A program made the position numbers and the translations under genes. Below the pieces are notes generated by a model, which was given only the letters and a program-made list of their open reading frames with translations, did not search any database and was not told where the DNA came from. Positions 1 to 8,993 of a DNA stretch of 25,407 nt are shown here, piece by piece. The first letter of the stretch is position 1; every line of letters starts with the position of its first letter. This stretch comes from an uncultured SAR116 cluster alpha proteobacterium (GTDB taxonomy: Bacteria > Pseudomonadota > Alphaproteobacteria > Puniceispirillales > Puniceispirillaceae): the NCBI GenBank assembly GCA_902520575.1, contig CABYOG010000011.1:1-25407 (forward strand), given 5' to 3'.

Positions 1-1437
1 AGGTCCTTGCCATCGCGCGGAAATCGGTAGGTGGGACGGCGCGCTGTCCTGAGTTGTCAGTGCCAGTAATGGGCGTGAAGAGGACGCGTCCAACGGAAAG
101 GTTCGGTGATAATGATTGCCCTGCCCTGAGCCAAGCTTGGGCAACACAATATCAAAATCAGTATCCTGCAGATACCAGTGAAGTAAAGCGGCACTCCGTC
201 GGTTATAAGCGATTATAGTTCTTGCCCCTGTCTCATGGGCATGTGTTTCTGTCTTTTGGGCCAGTTCTGCCCATCCCCTTAGATGCCGAAACGGATCAGA
301 AGCGGGACCAAGCAGGCTAAGGCTACCTATGGCCGTAACTATGATCAGAGCGCAACAGAGTAAAAAATTTACTAGGAAAGACATTTTGCCTAAAAATAGG
401 ATTAACTTGCTACGACTGATGGTTATGAACTGGCCAACCAGAATGGTTGCTGCCGGATAAGCGGTTACAGCCCAGTTTGCATTGGCCTCTGACAAAAAAG
501 CCTGCCCCGTCATGATCATAAGGACCGGCCAGATAAATAAATGGAGTCTGCTGTGCTTGGCTCCGTGTCTGAGGTCTGCCAGGCTGAAAACTAGTAATAA
601 CAGGGTTACTGGGCCAAAGACAAAAAATTGTGCGCCCCAGAAAGCAGAAATGCCTTTGAAAGAACCGCCTGGAGACTTCGCAAGTGAACTCCCGATTTGC
701 GTAAAATTGGCGTTTTCTGTCAAGTGCAAGAGTGTGACAAAGTCATTATTGTAATTCCACAACCAGGTAGGTAATGAGGCAAAAAAAGCAGTAGTAAAAA
801 ATATGCCAAGCAGCTTAATTTTTTGACTTGGTTTGCGAAAGCTACTAGTCATCATCCAAAGAATCAGAGGTAAAATGAAATACAGGCCTGCATATTTTGC
901 TAGCGTGGCCAGCCCAACACAAATGCCGGCTAATCCCATCCAGCGATAATTTGGATGAAAAGTCTCATCAGCGCGGACAAGGCAATATAGTCCCGCGCTC
1001 CAGAAGAGCAGCAAAGGTGTGTCGGTTGACATCACAAAACTTCCCAGCCCAACAGCAGGTAGGCTAATCCATAAAACCGCGGCAAGCCGCCCAGAATTAT
1101 CTGAAAATAACAACCTGCCAGTTTGCCATAAAAATAGTGCTGTCAGCGTATGAATAAGGGGCGCAGAAATGCGTAAGGCCAAAAGCTGCCCAAAATTCTG
1201 ATGGTCAAAAACAAAACTGGTTCCCGCTAGAATCCAAGCTATGAGAGGTGGTTTTGAATAATAGCCCAACTGTGGAGTTTGCCCCCACAGCCAGTACTGG
1301 GCTTCGTCAACACTGGGTTCAAGCGGGCTGATTATCACTGCATAAAGGCGCACAGCTAAACTAGCTAGCAAAAGACCCCAGAACATGGCCGGGGCAATAG
1401 TCAAATTAGAAGAATAAGAAACGGTGCGTGACAACAT
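1..1437 (-). CDS. ArnT/PMT-like membrane glycosyltransferase (3' end cut by window)
   Basis: An open frame runs without a stop from an ATG at 1437 to the left edge, giving 479 codons with no terminus in view. The protein is strongly hydrophobic, with many predicted membrane segments starting near residue 16. After the first segment it has PSVDEAQYWLW (residues 41-51; acidic pair D44 E45) and then GYYSKPPLIAW. This is the signature of the PMT_2/GT39-GT83 family (ArnT, dolichyl-phosphate-mannose transferases), where the acidic residue after TM1 is catalytic. Such enzymes move a sugar from a polyprenyl-phosphate carrier onto a lipid or protein on the periplasmic side of the inner membrane. A GGATAA sequence just before the ATG could serve as a weak ribosome site. 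The acceptor and sugar cannot be told from sequence. The family call is firm; lipid A modification rather than protein glycosylation would be a guess. Confidence 0.85.
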   Translation of the reverse strand, partial: MLSRTVSYSSNLTIAPAMFWGLLLASLAVRLYAVIISPLEPSVDEAQYWLWGQTPQLGYYSKPPLIAWILAGTSFVFDHQNFGQLLALRISAPLIHTLTALFLWQTGRLLFSDNSGRLAAVLWISLPAVGLGSFVMSTDTPLLLFWSAGLYCLVRADETFHPNYRWMGLAGICVGLATLAKYAGLYFILPLILWMMTSSFRKPSQKIKLLGIFFTTAFFASLPTWLWNYNNDFVTLLHLTENANFTQIGSSLAKSPGGSFKGISAFWGAQFFVFGPVTLLLLVFSLADLRHGAKHSRLHLFIWPVLMIMTGQAFLSEANANWAVTAYPAATILVGQFITISRSKLILFLGKMSFLVNFLLCCALIIVTAIGSLSLLGPASDPFRHLRGWAELAQKTETHAHETGARTIIAYNRRSAALLHWYLQDTDFDIVLPKLGSGQGNHYHRTFPLDASSSRPLLALTTQDSAPSHLPISARWQGP

Positions 1438-1588
1438 CTGTTATCCAATAAAGAACTAAACCAAATTTATCCGCCAGTCACCTTGCCGAAACAAAATGTC
1501 TGCACTAGGTTTAAGATAGTTTTAGTGTGTCACGCAAGAGCATGTTGTCTCCAACTGTCGTACTTTACCCGTTTTAGAAGTGGTTATT

Positions 1589-2020
1589 ATGTCCCCATTT
1601 CTGTCTGCACAAGAAGAAGCCGACGAAATCATCGCGGAATTTTCATTTTTTGATGATTGGGCCGACCGATATCAGCATCTTATCGATCAGGGTCGACGCC
1701 TGCCTCAGATCAGACCTGAATGGCAGGACGAAGCGCACATTCTCAAGGGTTGCCAGTCTGTGGTTTATTTTGGCATGGAAACAGATTCTGCGGGTTGTGT
1801 TCATTTCAGCGCCTCATCAGATGCGGCTATCGTTCAGGGGTTAATTGCCTTGCTGCTCAGGGTCTATTCAGGACGTCAACCATCTGAAATTCTTGCAACT
1901 AGGCCGGATTTTTTGTCTGAAATCGGATTAGATAAACACCTCTCGCCAACTCGTAAAAATGGATTGGCTAGCATGGTCGAAGCAATTAAAGAACATGCAC
2001 AAGCTCTGATTCTATCTTAA
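1589..2020 (+). CDS. sufE: Cysteine desulfuration protein SufE
   Basis: The 143-residue protein matches the SufE family in length and layout. The KGCQS motif holds the sulfur-accepting cysteine (C55 from this start). The N-terminal helix has the DDWADRYQHLIDQGRRLP pattern typical of SufE, and the end has the expected LSPTRKNGL segment. SufE takes persulfide sulfur from the SufS cysteine desulfurase and passes it to the SufBCD scaffold during Fe-S cluster assembly in the cytosol. No other suf gene is in the window, so this is a stand-alone copy, a frequent arrangement in Alphaproteobacteria. A GTG at 1580 would add three residues. I prefer the ATG at 1589, because the purine-rich GAAGTGG lies at a usable distance from it and nothing similar precedes the GTG. 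The gene is convergent with the GlxA-type regulator, with 50 bp between their ends and no clear terminator. Confidence 0.9.
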   Translation: MSPFLSAQEEADEIIAEFSFFDDWADRYQHLIDQGRRLPQIRPEWQDEAHILKGCQSVVYFGMETDSAGCVHFSASSDAAIVQGLIALLLRVYSGRQPSEILATRPDFLSEIGLDKHLSPTRKNGLASMVEAIKEHAQALILS

Positions 2021-2070
2021 ATTGTAAAACTGTGTGGAAGCCACCGTTCAATGTAATTGCCTTACAGCGA

Positions 2071-3066
2071 CTATAGTGTCTCAGGCTGGCGCTCGGCACG
2101 AGGTGTACGGCCATACACTTCTCGATAACATTTTGAGAAATGCGATGCGGACACAAACCCGCAGGCCAGTGCAATGGATAGAATCGACATGGAAGTCTGT
2201 CGAAGCAGATGGCGAGCTCTAGCCAGGCGCAAGTTTAAATAGTACCGCGTTGGAGTTGTAGATAAGTATTTTCTGAATAATCTTTCCAGCTGTCGTGTAG
2301 ATAAATTTGCTTGCATTGCCAGTTCTGTCTGTGAAAAAGGCTCCTCCAGCCCCTGTTCCATCAACCCAACGACAGCCAGCAATTTTGGATGCGATACGCC
2401 AAGACGGGACCGCAGCTCCATTCTCTGTCGGTCACTGGGGTCTCTGATACGGTCATGAATAAATTGATCAGATACCTGTGCTGCCAGGCCCTGGCCATGC
2501 ACCTGACCAATAAGATATAAAATCATATCGAGCGAAGCTGTGCCGCCTGAACATGTTACCCGTTTTTCATCGATTTCAAATAGCTCATTGGTTATTTCCA
2601 GTAAAGGGAACTCCTCTGATAGCCCATCAATATTCTCCCAATGAATAGTGCAACGCCGGTCATCCAACAGGCCAGCTGCAGCCATAAGATAGGTGCCTGT
2701 ACAAATTGCCCCAATAATAGCCCCTTTCCGATCCAGACGGCGGATTAGATTCAAAGTTTCCTTATCCGCATGAGCCTTTACTTCCAGACCAGCGCAGACA
2801 AAGACCAGCCGGCAGCCCTGCAGCATTTCTGGGGTGCCCTGTACATCAACCCTTACTCCGTTTGACGCTTCTGGCGCTGCCCCTGTAGCGCTTGAGATCA
2901 CCCAGGAAAATAAATCCTGACCAGACATTCGGTTTGCTGCTCGCAAAGGTTCTAGGGCTGAGGCAAAGGCCAGCATCGAAAAATTAGGAACTAGCAAAAA
3001 GCCTACCGTCAGTGGACCTGCACTTTTGCTGGCTTGAAGAAGGGGTTTGATTTTATCTTCTTTCAT
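2071..3066 (-). CDS. GlxA family transcriptional regulator (DJ-1/PfpI-like domain plus AraC HTH)
   Basis: The protein (331 aa) has two parts. Residues about 17-190 form a DJ-1/PfpI-like glutaminase-fold domain with the nucleophile elbow AICTGTYLMAAAGLL (Cys near 122) followed by TIHWENIDGL. Residues about 225-325 form an AraC-type double helix-turn-helix, with STRQLERLFRKYL and then SILSIALACGFVSASHFSK and a terminal GRTPR. This is the architecture of GlxA-family activators such as GbdR, CdhR and ArgR of Pseudomonas, which sense quaternary amines, carnitine or amino acids. It is divergent from fhs across about 200 bp, so fhs is a natural target. A link to methylated amine or C1 metabolism is inference. 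The longest frame begins with GTG at 3078. The ATG at 3066 is chosen because AGGTG lies about 8 nt before it; the ATG at 3072 is also possible. Confidence 0.85.
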   Translation of the reverse strand: MKEDKIKPLLQASKSAGPLTVGFLLVPNFSMLAFASALEPLRAANRMSGQDLFSWVISSATGAAPEASNGVRVDVQGTPEMLQGCRLVFVCAGLEVKAHADKETLNLIRRLDRKGAIIGAICTGTYLMAAAGLLDDRRCTIHWENIDGLSEEFPLLEITNELFEIDEKRVTCSGGTASLDMILYLIGQVHGQGLAAQVSDQFIHDRIRDPSDRQRMELRSRLGVSHPKLLAVVGLMEQGLEEPFSQTELAMQANLSTRQLERLFRKYLSTTPTRYYLNLRLARARHLLRQTSMSILSIALACGFVSASHFSKCYREVYGRTPRAERQPETL

Positions 3067-3268
3067 CGGCATCTGCACCTAAACAGCTGGCCTGATAATC
3101 TGTTTTATTGGTGACAATGACCTAAAAAAAAAGACAAGAATAGTAAAAAACACATCTTTTAGGCGGTTTTTTAATAGTCGGCGTCGCGTTACGCAAATGC
3201 TTAACTGTCACTTTCAGGTCTGCTTTCGTTTGTTTTGAAAACATAGAGGATCTTTTGGGGTTGAGATT

Positions 3269-4936
3269 ATGCAGGATATCGATATTGCAAGAGCAGCAAC
3301 AGCCAAACCAATTCAGGAGATTGGCAAACGACTGTCTATTCCTGATACGGCTCTCAAACCATATGGGCATGACAAGGCGAAGATTGACCTGGGTTGGCTT
3401 GATTCGCTCCCTGAACGCGAAGATGCCAAGCTGGTGTTGGTCACAGCGATTAACCCTACTCCGGCTGGTGAAGGCAAAACAACAACAACTGTTGGGTTAG
3501 GGGACGGGCTAAACAGAATTGGCAAACATGCAACCATGTGTTTGCGTGAACCCTCTCTTGGCCCCTGTTTTGGCATGAAAGGCGGAGCGGCCGGTGGTGG
3601 TTATGCTCAGGTCATCCCGATGGAAGATATCAACCTGCATTTCACGGGTGATTTTCATGCGGTCACCTCTGCACATAATCTGCTTGCGGCCATGATTGAT
3701 AATCACATCTATTGGGGCAACGACAGTAGTATTGATATGCGCCGTGTGGTATGGCGGCGGGTCATGGATATGAATGACCGAGCCTTGCGGCATAATATTG
3801 TGTCTATGGGGGGTATCCCAAACGGATTTCCGCGCGAATCAGGCTTTGATATCACCGTCGCCTCAGAAATCATGGCGATTTTATGCCTTTCAATTAATTT
3901 AGCTGATCTACAACGCCGTCTGGGTACTATTATTATTGGCTATAAGCGGGATAAGACACCAGTCACTTGTGCGGATATCAAGGCTAACGGAGCAATGACG
4001 GTTCTGCTGAAAGAAGCAATGCAGCCAAATTTGGTACAGACACTAGAACATAACCCGGCTTTTATACATGGCGGGCCGTTTGCGAATATAGCGCATGGCT
4101 GTAATTCAGTTATTGCTACCCGTTCCGCTATGAAACTGTCTGAATATGTGATCACAGAAGCGGGTTTTGGAGCTGATTTAGGGGCAGAAAAATTCTTCAA
4201 TATTAAATGCCGTAAAGCGGGACTTTCCCCAAAATGTGTGGTTCTGGTAGCGACCATTCGAGCATTGAAGATGAATGGCGGCCTGACCAAAGATGAGCTT
4301 GATCATGAAAATGTAACGGCGGTGCAGAAAGGCTGTACAAATCTTCTGCGCCATATTGAAAATATCAAGCAATTTGGTATGCCTGTGGTGGTTGCCATTA
4401 ATCACTTTGTGACCGACACAGAAGCTGAAATTGCAGTGATTATGGCTGAAAGCCTGCGAGTGGGCGTCAAAGCAATCCGCTGCGAACATTGGGCAAAGGG
4501 ATCAGAAGGCACTATTGAACTAGCAGAAGAAGTAGTGTCTATCTGTGAGATGGCAGCGGCACAATTTGCTCCTCTATATGAAGATACCTTGCCACTGTTT
4601 GAAAAGATCAAGTCTATTGCTACACGCATTTACCGGGCTGATGATGTCGCAGCGGATATGAAAATCCGTAATCAGTTGCGCGAATGGGAGGCAGCAGGAT
4701 TTGGACACTTGCCAATTTGTATGGCCAAAACTCAATATTCGTTTTCAACAGATCCGAATCTGCGTGGCGCGCCAATTGGCCATATTGTGCCTGTACGTGA
4801 AGTGCGCCTTTCTGCTGGGGCAGGGTTTATTGTAGTGATTTGCGGTGATATTATGACAATGCCTGGTCTACCCCGTATACCTGCAGCACAAAGCATCGGT
4901 CTTGATGCTGATGGGGAGATTGAAGGGCTGTTCTGA
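3269..4936 (+). CDS. fhs: Formate--tetrahydrofolate ligase
   Basis: The protein (555 aa) is full length for the family. It has the P-loop [11 protein letters not shown] (residues 63-73), the [22 protein letters not shown] region in two adjoining blocks, [15 protein letters not shown], and the C-terminal [12 protein letters not shown]. The enzyme joins formate to tetrahydrofolate with ATP hydrolysis, giving 10-formyl-THF for purines and fMet. In marine bacteria it also links formate to oxidation of methyl groups from methylated compounds. The ATG at 3269 follows GGGGTTGAG. The gene is divergent from a GlxA-type regulator and is followed after 54 bp by a co-oriented rRNA methyltransferase gene, which may be cotranscribed. 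Neither folD nor other C1 genes are in the window. Identification is essentially certain. Confidence 0.97.
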   Translation: MQDIDIARAATAKPIQEIGKRLSIPDTALKPYGHDKAKIDLGWLDSLPEREDAKLVLVTAINPTPAGEGKTTTTVGLGDGLNRIGKHATMCLREPSLGPCFGMKGGAAGGGYAQVIPMEDINLHFTGDFHAVTSAHNLLAAMIDNHIYWGNDSSIDMRRVVWRRVMDMNDRALRHNIVSMGGIPNGFPRESGFDITVASEIMAILCLSINLADLQRRLGTIIIGYKRDKTPVTCADIKANGAMTVLLKEAMQPNLVQTLEHNPAFIHGGPFANIAHGCNSVIATRSAMKLSEYVITEAGFGADLGAEKFFNIKCRKAGLSPKCVVLVATIRALKMNGGLTKDELDHENVTAVQKGCTNLLRHIENIKQFGMPVVVAINHFVTDTEAEIAVIMAESLRVGVKAIRCEHWAKGSEGTIELAEEVVSICEMAAAQFAPLYEDTLPLFEKIKSIATRIYRADDVAADMKIRNQLREWEAAGFGHLPICMAKTQYSFSTDPNLRGAPIGHIVPVREVRLSAGAGFIVVICGDIMTMPGLPRIPAAQSIGLDADGEIEGLF

Positions 4937-4990
4937 CAGTCTGCGCTTGCAGGCTGGATTTCAAGCCACCGACAGGTTAGTCTGCTGTCC

Positions 4991-5830
4991 ATGACGCCAG
5001 ATACAAAAAGAGCCAAGGCTCCGTATGCTCGTGATTTAACGCCTATTTCTTCTGCGGCGAATGCTGAAGTTAAGCTGTTACGGTCTCTTCATGAGCGTAA
5101 ATACCGCAGGAAAACAGGTTGGTTTCTGGCTGAAGGCATGCGGATTTGCATAGAAGCTGTGCAGTTGGGCCATGCCCCTGTTCGGATCGTTTATGCTGCC
5201 GGGCGTGAGGCAGAACCGGGTCTTTCCACGCTGATCGCCGCCTGCCAAAAATCAGGTGGGCGCGTACTGCCAGTGAGAGAAAATCTGCTCTCACGCATTA
5301 GCCGAAAAGATAATGCGCAGATGGTGGTTGGTGCTTTTGTTCAGAAGTGGACAAAAATTAATGAGATAAATTCTTGCCTCTCTTCTGCTGGCTGCTGGGT
5401 TGCTCTTGATAGGGTGCGCGATCCAGGTAATCTTGGCACAATTCTGCGCACTGCTGATGCGGCTGCGGCTGCGGGCATTATTCTAATTGATGATTGCACG
5501 GATCCTTATTCAGTCGAGGCGGTGCGGGCTTCAATGGGAGCAGTGTTTAATGTGCCTATAGCGCAGGTTACAGCTGCAGAATTTTCTAATTTTTGTCAAA
5601 GTTGGCCAGGTAGTGTTATCGGCACAGCGCTGCCAGCTTCAATCGATTACAGACAGGCAGACTGGTCCAGGCCGCTGGTGCTATTAATGGGCAATGAGCA
5701 GGCTGGTCTTAGTGAGGAAATGATGGGGCTGTGCACAGAGCTTGTCCGCTTGCCAATGAAGGGCCGCTCGGACAGCTTAAATCTTGCAGTTGCTACAGGA
5801 ATTTGTCTCTACGAAATGCTGAAGGTTTGA
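4991..5830 (+). CDS. TrmH/SpoU family RNA 2'-O-methyltransferase
   Basis: The 279-residue protein shows the three SpoU (SPOUT) motifs in order. Motif 1 is DRVRDPGNLGTILRTADA near residues 140-157, with the conserved Asn and Arg. Motif 2 is LLMGNEQAGLSEE near 231-243. Motif 3 is LPMKGRSDSLNLAVATGI near 254-271. The N-terminal part resembles the substrate-binding domain of RlmB/TrmH-like enzymes (LRSLHERKYRRKTGWFLAEG). Such enzymes form a deep trefoil knot, act as dimers and methylate ribose 2'-OH groups of rRNA or tRNA using S-adenosylmethionine. The target base cannot be assigned from this sequence. The ATG at 4991 has no strong ribosome site, so it may be translated partly by read-through from fhs. 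The 3' end faces the next gene (minus) with only 19 bp between stops. Confidence 0.9.
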   Translation: MTPDTKRAKAPYARDLTPISSAANAEVKLLRSLHERKYRRKTGWFLAEGMRICIEAVQLGHAPVRIVYAAGREAEPGLSTLIAACQKSGGRVLPVRENLLSRISRKDNAQMVVGAFVQKWTKINEINSCLSSAGCWVALDRVRDPGNLGTILRTADAAAAAGIILIDDCTDPYSVEAVRASMGAVFNVPIAQVTAAEFSNFCQSWPGSVIGTALPASIDYRQADWSRPLVLLMGNEQAGLSEEMMGLCTELVRLPMKGRSDSLNLAVATGICLYEMLKV

Positions 5831-5849
5831 AGGCGGTTTTTAGCATTTT

Positions 5850-6755
5850 TTAACTAGACCATCTGACATACAGAGCCTGGCCGATTCCCCGACCGTTTGC
5901 CCGGTCTTCACGCAAAGCTAGTTCACCTGATCTGATGTCCCCGCCCAGCCCCTCCAGCACATCTGCAATTGCTGCATGAACAGCAGTTGTTGAGGTGCGA
6001 ATTGCATATAAGGTTGCGACAAACAACAATGGTTCATTGGAAAGCAAGGCCCGGCAAACGTTTAGCAATTCTGGCAGATTTTCATTGATTTGCCAGACTT
6101 CCCCTTTTGGCCCTCGCCCATATTTTGGCGGGTCCAACAAGATCCCTTCATAACGGTTGCCGCGCCGCTGTTCACGGGCCACGAAGCGAAGCACATCATC
6201 AGTTATAAATCGAATCGGTGCTGTTTCCAGCCCAGACAGACTGCGGTTATCAAAGGCTAGAGCTACTGCTTTTTTGCTGGCATCAAGATGTGTGACTTCT
6301 GCGCCGGCAGCTGCTGCATGTAGACTGGCCACACCGGAATATGCAAATAGGTTTAACAGTTTTGGAGCACGGCTGGTTTTTTTGGTGAAGGCCTTAATTC
6401 TTTCTGCTGTCCATTGCCAGTTCGTGGATTGTTCGGGAAAAAATCCTAAATGCCGAAATGGCGTAGGCAAGGCAGTGAATTTTATATCCTCAAAAACCAT
6501 CTGCCAAGAGGTGGGCAGCTTATCTGATAGTTGCCATTTGCCCTTATCCTCTGTGCCGCCCGGCACAAATATTCCATCTGCACAGCTCCATTCTGATTCG
6601 GGCAGAAATTTAGCCCATAAGGCCTGTGGTTCAGGCCGAATTAAGCGATACGGTCCAAACTGTTCCAGTTTTGTTCCCTCTCCACTGTCAATTAGACGGT
6701 AATCTGTCCACCCTTCAGGATACAGATGCGTGGCATTAGTAGGTTGTTTTATCAT
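5850..6755 (-). CDS. Class I SAM-dependent methyltransferase, RlmI/RlmK-like
   Basis: The C-terminal two thirds form a Rossmann methyltransferase domain. Motif I is LLNLFAYSGVASLHAAAAGA, then THLDASKKAV, and the substrate-side motif is LLDPPKYGRGPKGEVW. The DPPKYGRG motif with a preceding RNA-binding-like N-terminal half is characteristic of the RlmI/RlmK group (Methyltrans_SAM) that methylates 23S rRNA bases. Exact target unknown. The longest reading starts with TTG at 6845, which would add 30 hydrophobic, unalignable residues. The ATG at 6755 gives a 301-residue protein that begins just before the conserved WTDYRLIDSG segment, so I place the start there. About 290 bp separate it from the divergent Lrp-type regulator. 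I see no clear RNA gene or hairpin in that spacer. Confidence 0.82.
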   Translation of the reverse strand: MIKQPTNATHLYPEGWTDYRLIDSGEGTKLEQFGPYRLIRPEPQALWAKFLPESEWSCADGIFVPGGTEDKGKWQLSDKLPTSWQMVFEDIKFTALPTPFRHLGFFPEQSTNWQWTAERIKAFTKKTSRAPKLLNLFAYSGVASLHAAAAGAEVTHLDASKKAVALAFDNRSLSGLETAPIRFITDDVLRFVAREQRRGNRYEGILLDPPKYGRGPKGEVWQINENLPELLNVCRALLSNEPLLFVATLYAIRTSTTAVHAAIADVLEGLGGDIRSGELALREDRANGRGIGQALYVRWSS

Positions 6756-7047
6756 GTGCCCATATTCAGTTAAATTGGCTGTTCTGACTAGTAAAATCAT
6801 TCCGATTGAAAAGGGATGTAAAATTTTTGAATTGACAAAGGTCAATTTACTGTTTTTGGTTGAATTAGTGTTAGATAACTATGCTTTGGTAGTTGCATTA
6901 GTCCAATGGTTGGCGGCGTGTTATCCTTTCTTTTTCTAATGAAATGCCAATCGTTGTGTTTAAAGTGGTTAGACCGAAACCCACGATTAGTGTCAGCGAA
7001 ACTGTCAGGAGTTAGGCCAGATCAGTCCCTGGCGAGATAAAGTATTA

Positions 7048-7515
7048 ATGGATAATACAGACATGAAAATCCTTGCTCTTCTTCAGGAAGATGCAGCCCA
7101 GCCTATTGCGGATATTGCCCGTAAGGTTGGTCTGTCTGTAACACCTTGCTGGCGGCGCATCCAAAAACTGCAAGAAGACGGGGTTATCCGCGCCCGGGTC
7201 GCGCTTCTGGATGGTCCAAAAATTGGTTTTGCTATGTCCGTATTTGTCGCGATTAAAACCGATCAGCATAATGCAGATTGGCTGGCAGAATTTGCTACCC
7301 GGATTTCAAAGCGAAGCGAAGTAGTTGAATTCTATCGGATGAGCGGTGAGGTGGATTATCTGCTGCGAGTGGTGGTCTCTGATATAGCCGCCTATGACCG
7401 GTTTTACAAAGAGCTTATTTCTGAAGTAAAATTATCCGATGTTAGCTCATCTTTTGCTATGGAAGAGATCAAATATACGACCGCTCTTCCCCTGGCGACG
7501 GAGCCACAGACCTGA
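7048..7515 (+). CDS. Lrp/AsnC family transcriptional regulator
   Basis: The 155-residue protein has the family layout. An N-terminal winged helix-turn-helix spans about residues 3-60 (MKILALLQEDAAQPIADIA, then VGLSVTPCWRRIQKLQEDGVI). A C-terminal RAM/ligand-binding domain spans about 63-145 (VFVAIKTDQH, GEVDYLLRVVV, SSFAMEEIKYTTALPL). Such proteins form dimers to octamers and respond to amino acids. The Thr-Pro-Cys-Trp-Arg-Arg stretch in the recognition helix is typical of alphaproteobacterial members. Its own target cannot be told. The divergent methyltransferase gene and the gene itself (autoregulation) are the nearest candidates. Its 3' end overlaps the convergent GT4 gene by 47 bp, so the two messages are antisense at their ends. 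An in-frame ATG at 7063 is an alternative start. Confidence 0.93.
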   Translation: MDNTDMKILALLQEDAAQPIADIARKVGLSVTPCWRRIQKLQEDGVIRARVALLDGPKIGFAMSVFVAIKTDQHNADWLAEFATRISKRSEVVEFYRMSGEVDYLLRVVVSDIAAYDRFYKELISEVKLSDVSSSFAMEEIKYTTALPLATEPQT

Positions 7516-8629
7516 TTAGCTGATCTAGCTGATCAGCCAGATGAGTGTGGGTAAAGCTTGTTTGAATGCGTCTTCGAGCATTCCGTCCGGCTGTTTGGCG
7601 GAGTTTTTCGTCAGCACAGAACCGGCTAATTGCTGCTGCTAGTGCGACAGTATCTCCAGCAGGTATGATTATACCGCCATGCTGCAAGGCTGCATCAGCA
7701 GAGCCAGTGTTGATGCCGAACAGCTCACTTGCCCCATCTGTATCTGAGGCAATAACCGGCAGACCCATCGCCATTGCCTCGCCGATAACTAGACCGAAAG
7801 GTTCATCAAGTGAGGGCGAGCAGAACAAATCAGCATTAGCAAAAATGCTTTTGAGATCAGTTGACCAGCCTTTAAGGGTCACAGATGTAAGGCCACTGCT
7901 TGCAATTTGGTTCTGCAAGGATGGTTTTAATGGGCCAGCCCCATAAATATCAATCTGGCAGGTAATACCTGCCGCTTGTGATATTTTGGCCGCCTCAATT
8001 AGCGTGGCAAAGCCCTTCTTTTTCACAAACCGGCCTGCAGACACCAGTTTAACTGGAACTGATTTTGCCGGTACTTTTGGGGGCTGGGCACTTTTTTTTG
8101 GCTTTTTTGTTGAAAACCCATGTGGCAGGACATGCAGTTTATCTTTGCGGCTAGCAAGCTGGGGCAGTTTATCCATGGTGCGGCAGCGCATAATTTTGGT
8201 GAGGAATATAATGTGATCGGCCCTGTTCAGATGACGTGTTCTACCTGAATGGTTTACTAGGAAACACGGCTTTTCTCTTGGCTTTAGAACCTGTAAAAGA
8301 ACGCTGTTATGCAGGAAAAAAGCATCTGCCTCTGCCAGAGCAGCGCGGATATGTTGTGAAAATAAGCCTCTGGTCAACAGATGAAATTTTATCAAACCGG
8401 CGGGTATTTTTATTAGATTCACTGTTTTCATCTTCTCAAGGGTTGGGACAACAATAGCGGAAGGAGGAAGAATGATAGTATGATGATGACCTTTGGTCTT
8501 CAGTGCGTCTGAATAAGAAACGAGTGCATTGGCAATGCCGCCAGCTTGCCTGTCTGTTGTGATAGACACAACGAAACGCGTTTGTGGGGTAAGTGAATTG
8601 CGGCGGCTGCGAAGATCCACACTAGACAT
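7469..8629 (-). CDS. Glycosyltransferase family 4 (GT-B fold)
   Basis: The protein (386 aa) has a typical GT4 layout. The N-terminal acceptor domain contains a glycine-rich TTDRQAGGIANAL loop near 24-36. The C-terminal donor domain begins near residue 193 (KLVSAGRFVKKKGFATLIEAA). The EX7E motif EPFGLVIGE (E276, E284) is followed by AMAMGLPVIASDTDGASE. These cytosolic enzymes transfer a sugar from a nucleotide donor with retention of configuration, often in LPS or exopolysaccharide synthesis. Donor and acceptor are not predictable here. A short Lys-Pro-rich stretch at about 175-192 (STKKPKKSAQPPKVPAK) forms an inter-domain insert. The start ATG follows GGTGAAGG and lies inside the last codons of the upstream short ORF, which suggests translational coupling. 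The 3' end overlaps the lrp-type gene by 47 bp. Confidence 0.9.
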   Translation of the reverse strand: MSSVDLRSRRNSLTPQTRFVVSITTDRQAGGIANALVSYSDALKTKGHHHTIILPPSAIVVPTLEKMKTVNLIKIPAGLIKFHLLTRGLFSQHIRAALAEADAFFLHNSVLLQVLKPREKPCFLVNHSGRTRHLNRADHIIFLTKIMRCRTMDKLPQLASRKDKLHVLPHGFSTKKPKKSAQPPKVPAKSVPVKLVSAGRFVKKKGFATLIEAAKISQAAGITCQIDIYGAGPLKPSLQNQIASSGLTSVTLKGWSTDLKSIFANADLFCSPSLDEPFGLVIGEAMAMGLPVIASDTDGASELFGINTGSADAALQHGGIIIPAGDTVALAAAISRFCADEKLRQTAGRNARRRIQTSFTHTHLADQLDQLIRSVAPSPGEERSYI

Positions 8630-8807
8630 ATTTTGCCTTCACCTCTGCATAGATTTCTAGCGTATGCCAAAAAGCCTTATCCAGCATGGCTGATTTGCGG
8701 TGTTGGATTTCGGCGATTACCTCACCGGTTGCCGGAAAGCGTTTTTCAATCACAGCTTGCGTACTGGCAACAGACCAACCATTAATGACAGATATGATGG
8801 TGTTCAT
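8622..8807 (-). pseudogene. Short ORF resembling the N-terminus of an aldehyde dehydrogenase (BetB-like fragment)
   Basis: This 61-codon frame ends 8 bp inside the GT4 gene. Residues about 9-46 (INGWSVASTQAVIEKRF, then PATGEVIAEI and AMLDKAF) line up with the opening of betaine aldehyde dehydrogenases. There an I-D/N-G motif is followed by a P-A-T-G-E-V-I-A motif and then a helix. The similarity stops at about residue 46, and no catalytic part follows, because the next downstream sequence is an intact glycosyltransferase. I therefore read it as a truncated relic, possibly still translated because it overlaps the next start (ATGTCTAG). A GGAACGGA sequence lies 12-19 nt before its ATG. The alternative is an unrelated small protein with a chance PATGEVIA match. 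The alignment is from memory, so confidence is moderate to low. Confidence 0.4.
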
Positions 8808-8993
8808 AAATGCGTTTTTCCGTTCCTGCAGTTGCCGCCTAAAGATATCTTACAACCATATGCCAGTCTTATTCTTGGCGCGGCTAGCCATAATAAACAA
8901 GATAATTTTTTACTATCTCTTATCGGCGTTGAATTCAGATGGCAGATAGAAGGTTTGTCTATATGATCAAAGCAAAAAAGGTGAAAGGAAAAT

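Noticed and set aside
482..754. 90-codon plus-strand reading
   Set aside because: It lies wholly inside the left-edge glycosyltransferase gene on the other strand, which has clear family motifs; this reading has none.
3181..3194. Possible operator GCGT...ACGC between the GlxA-type gene and fhs
   Set aside because: Arms of only four bases; too short to separate from chance.
6756..7047. Possible RNA gene in the spacer between the methyltransferase and the lrp-type gene
   Set aside because: No cloverleaf, conserved TFC-like arm, or strong hairpin could be found by eye.
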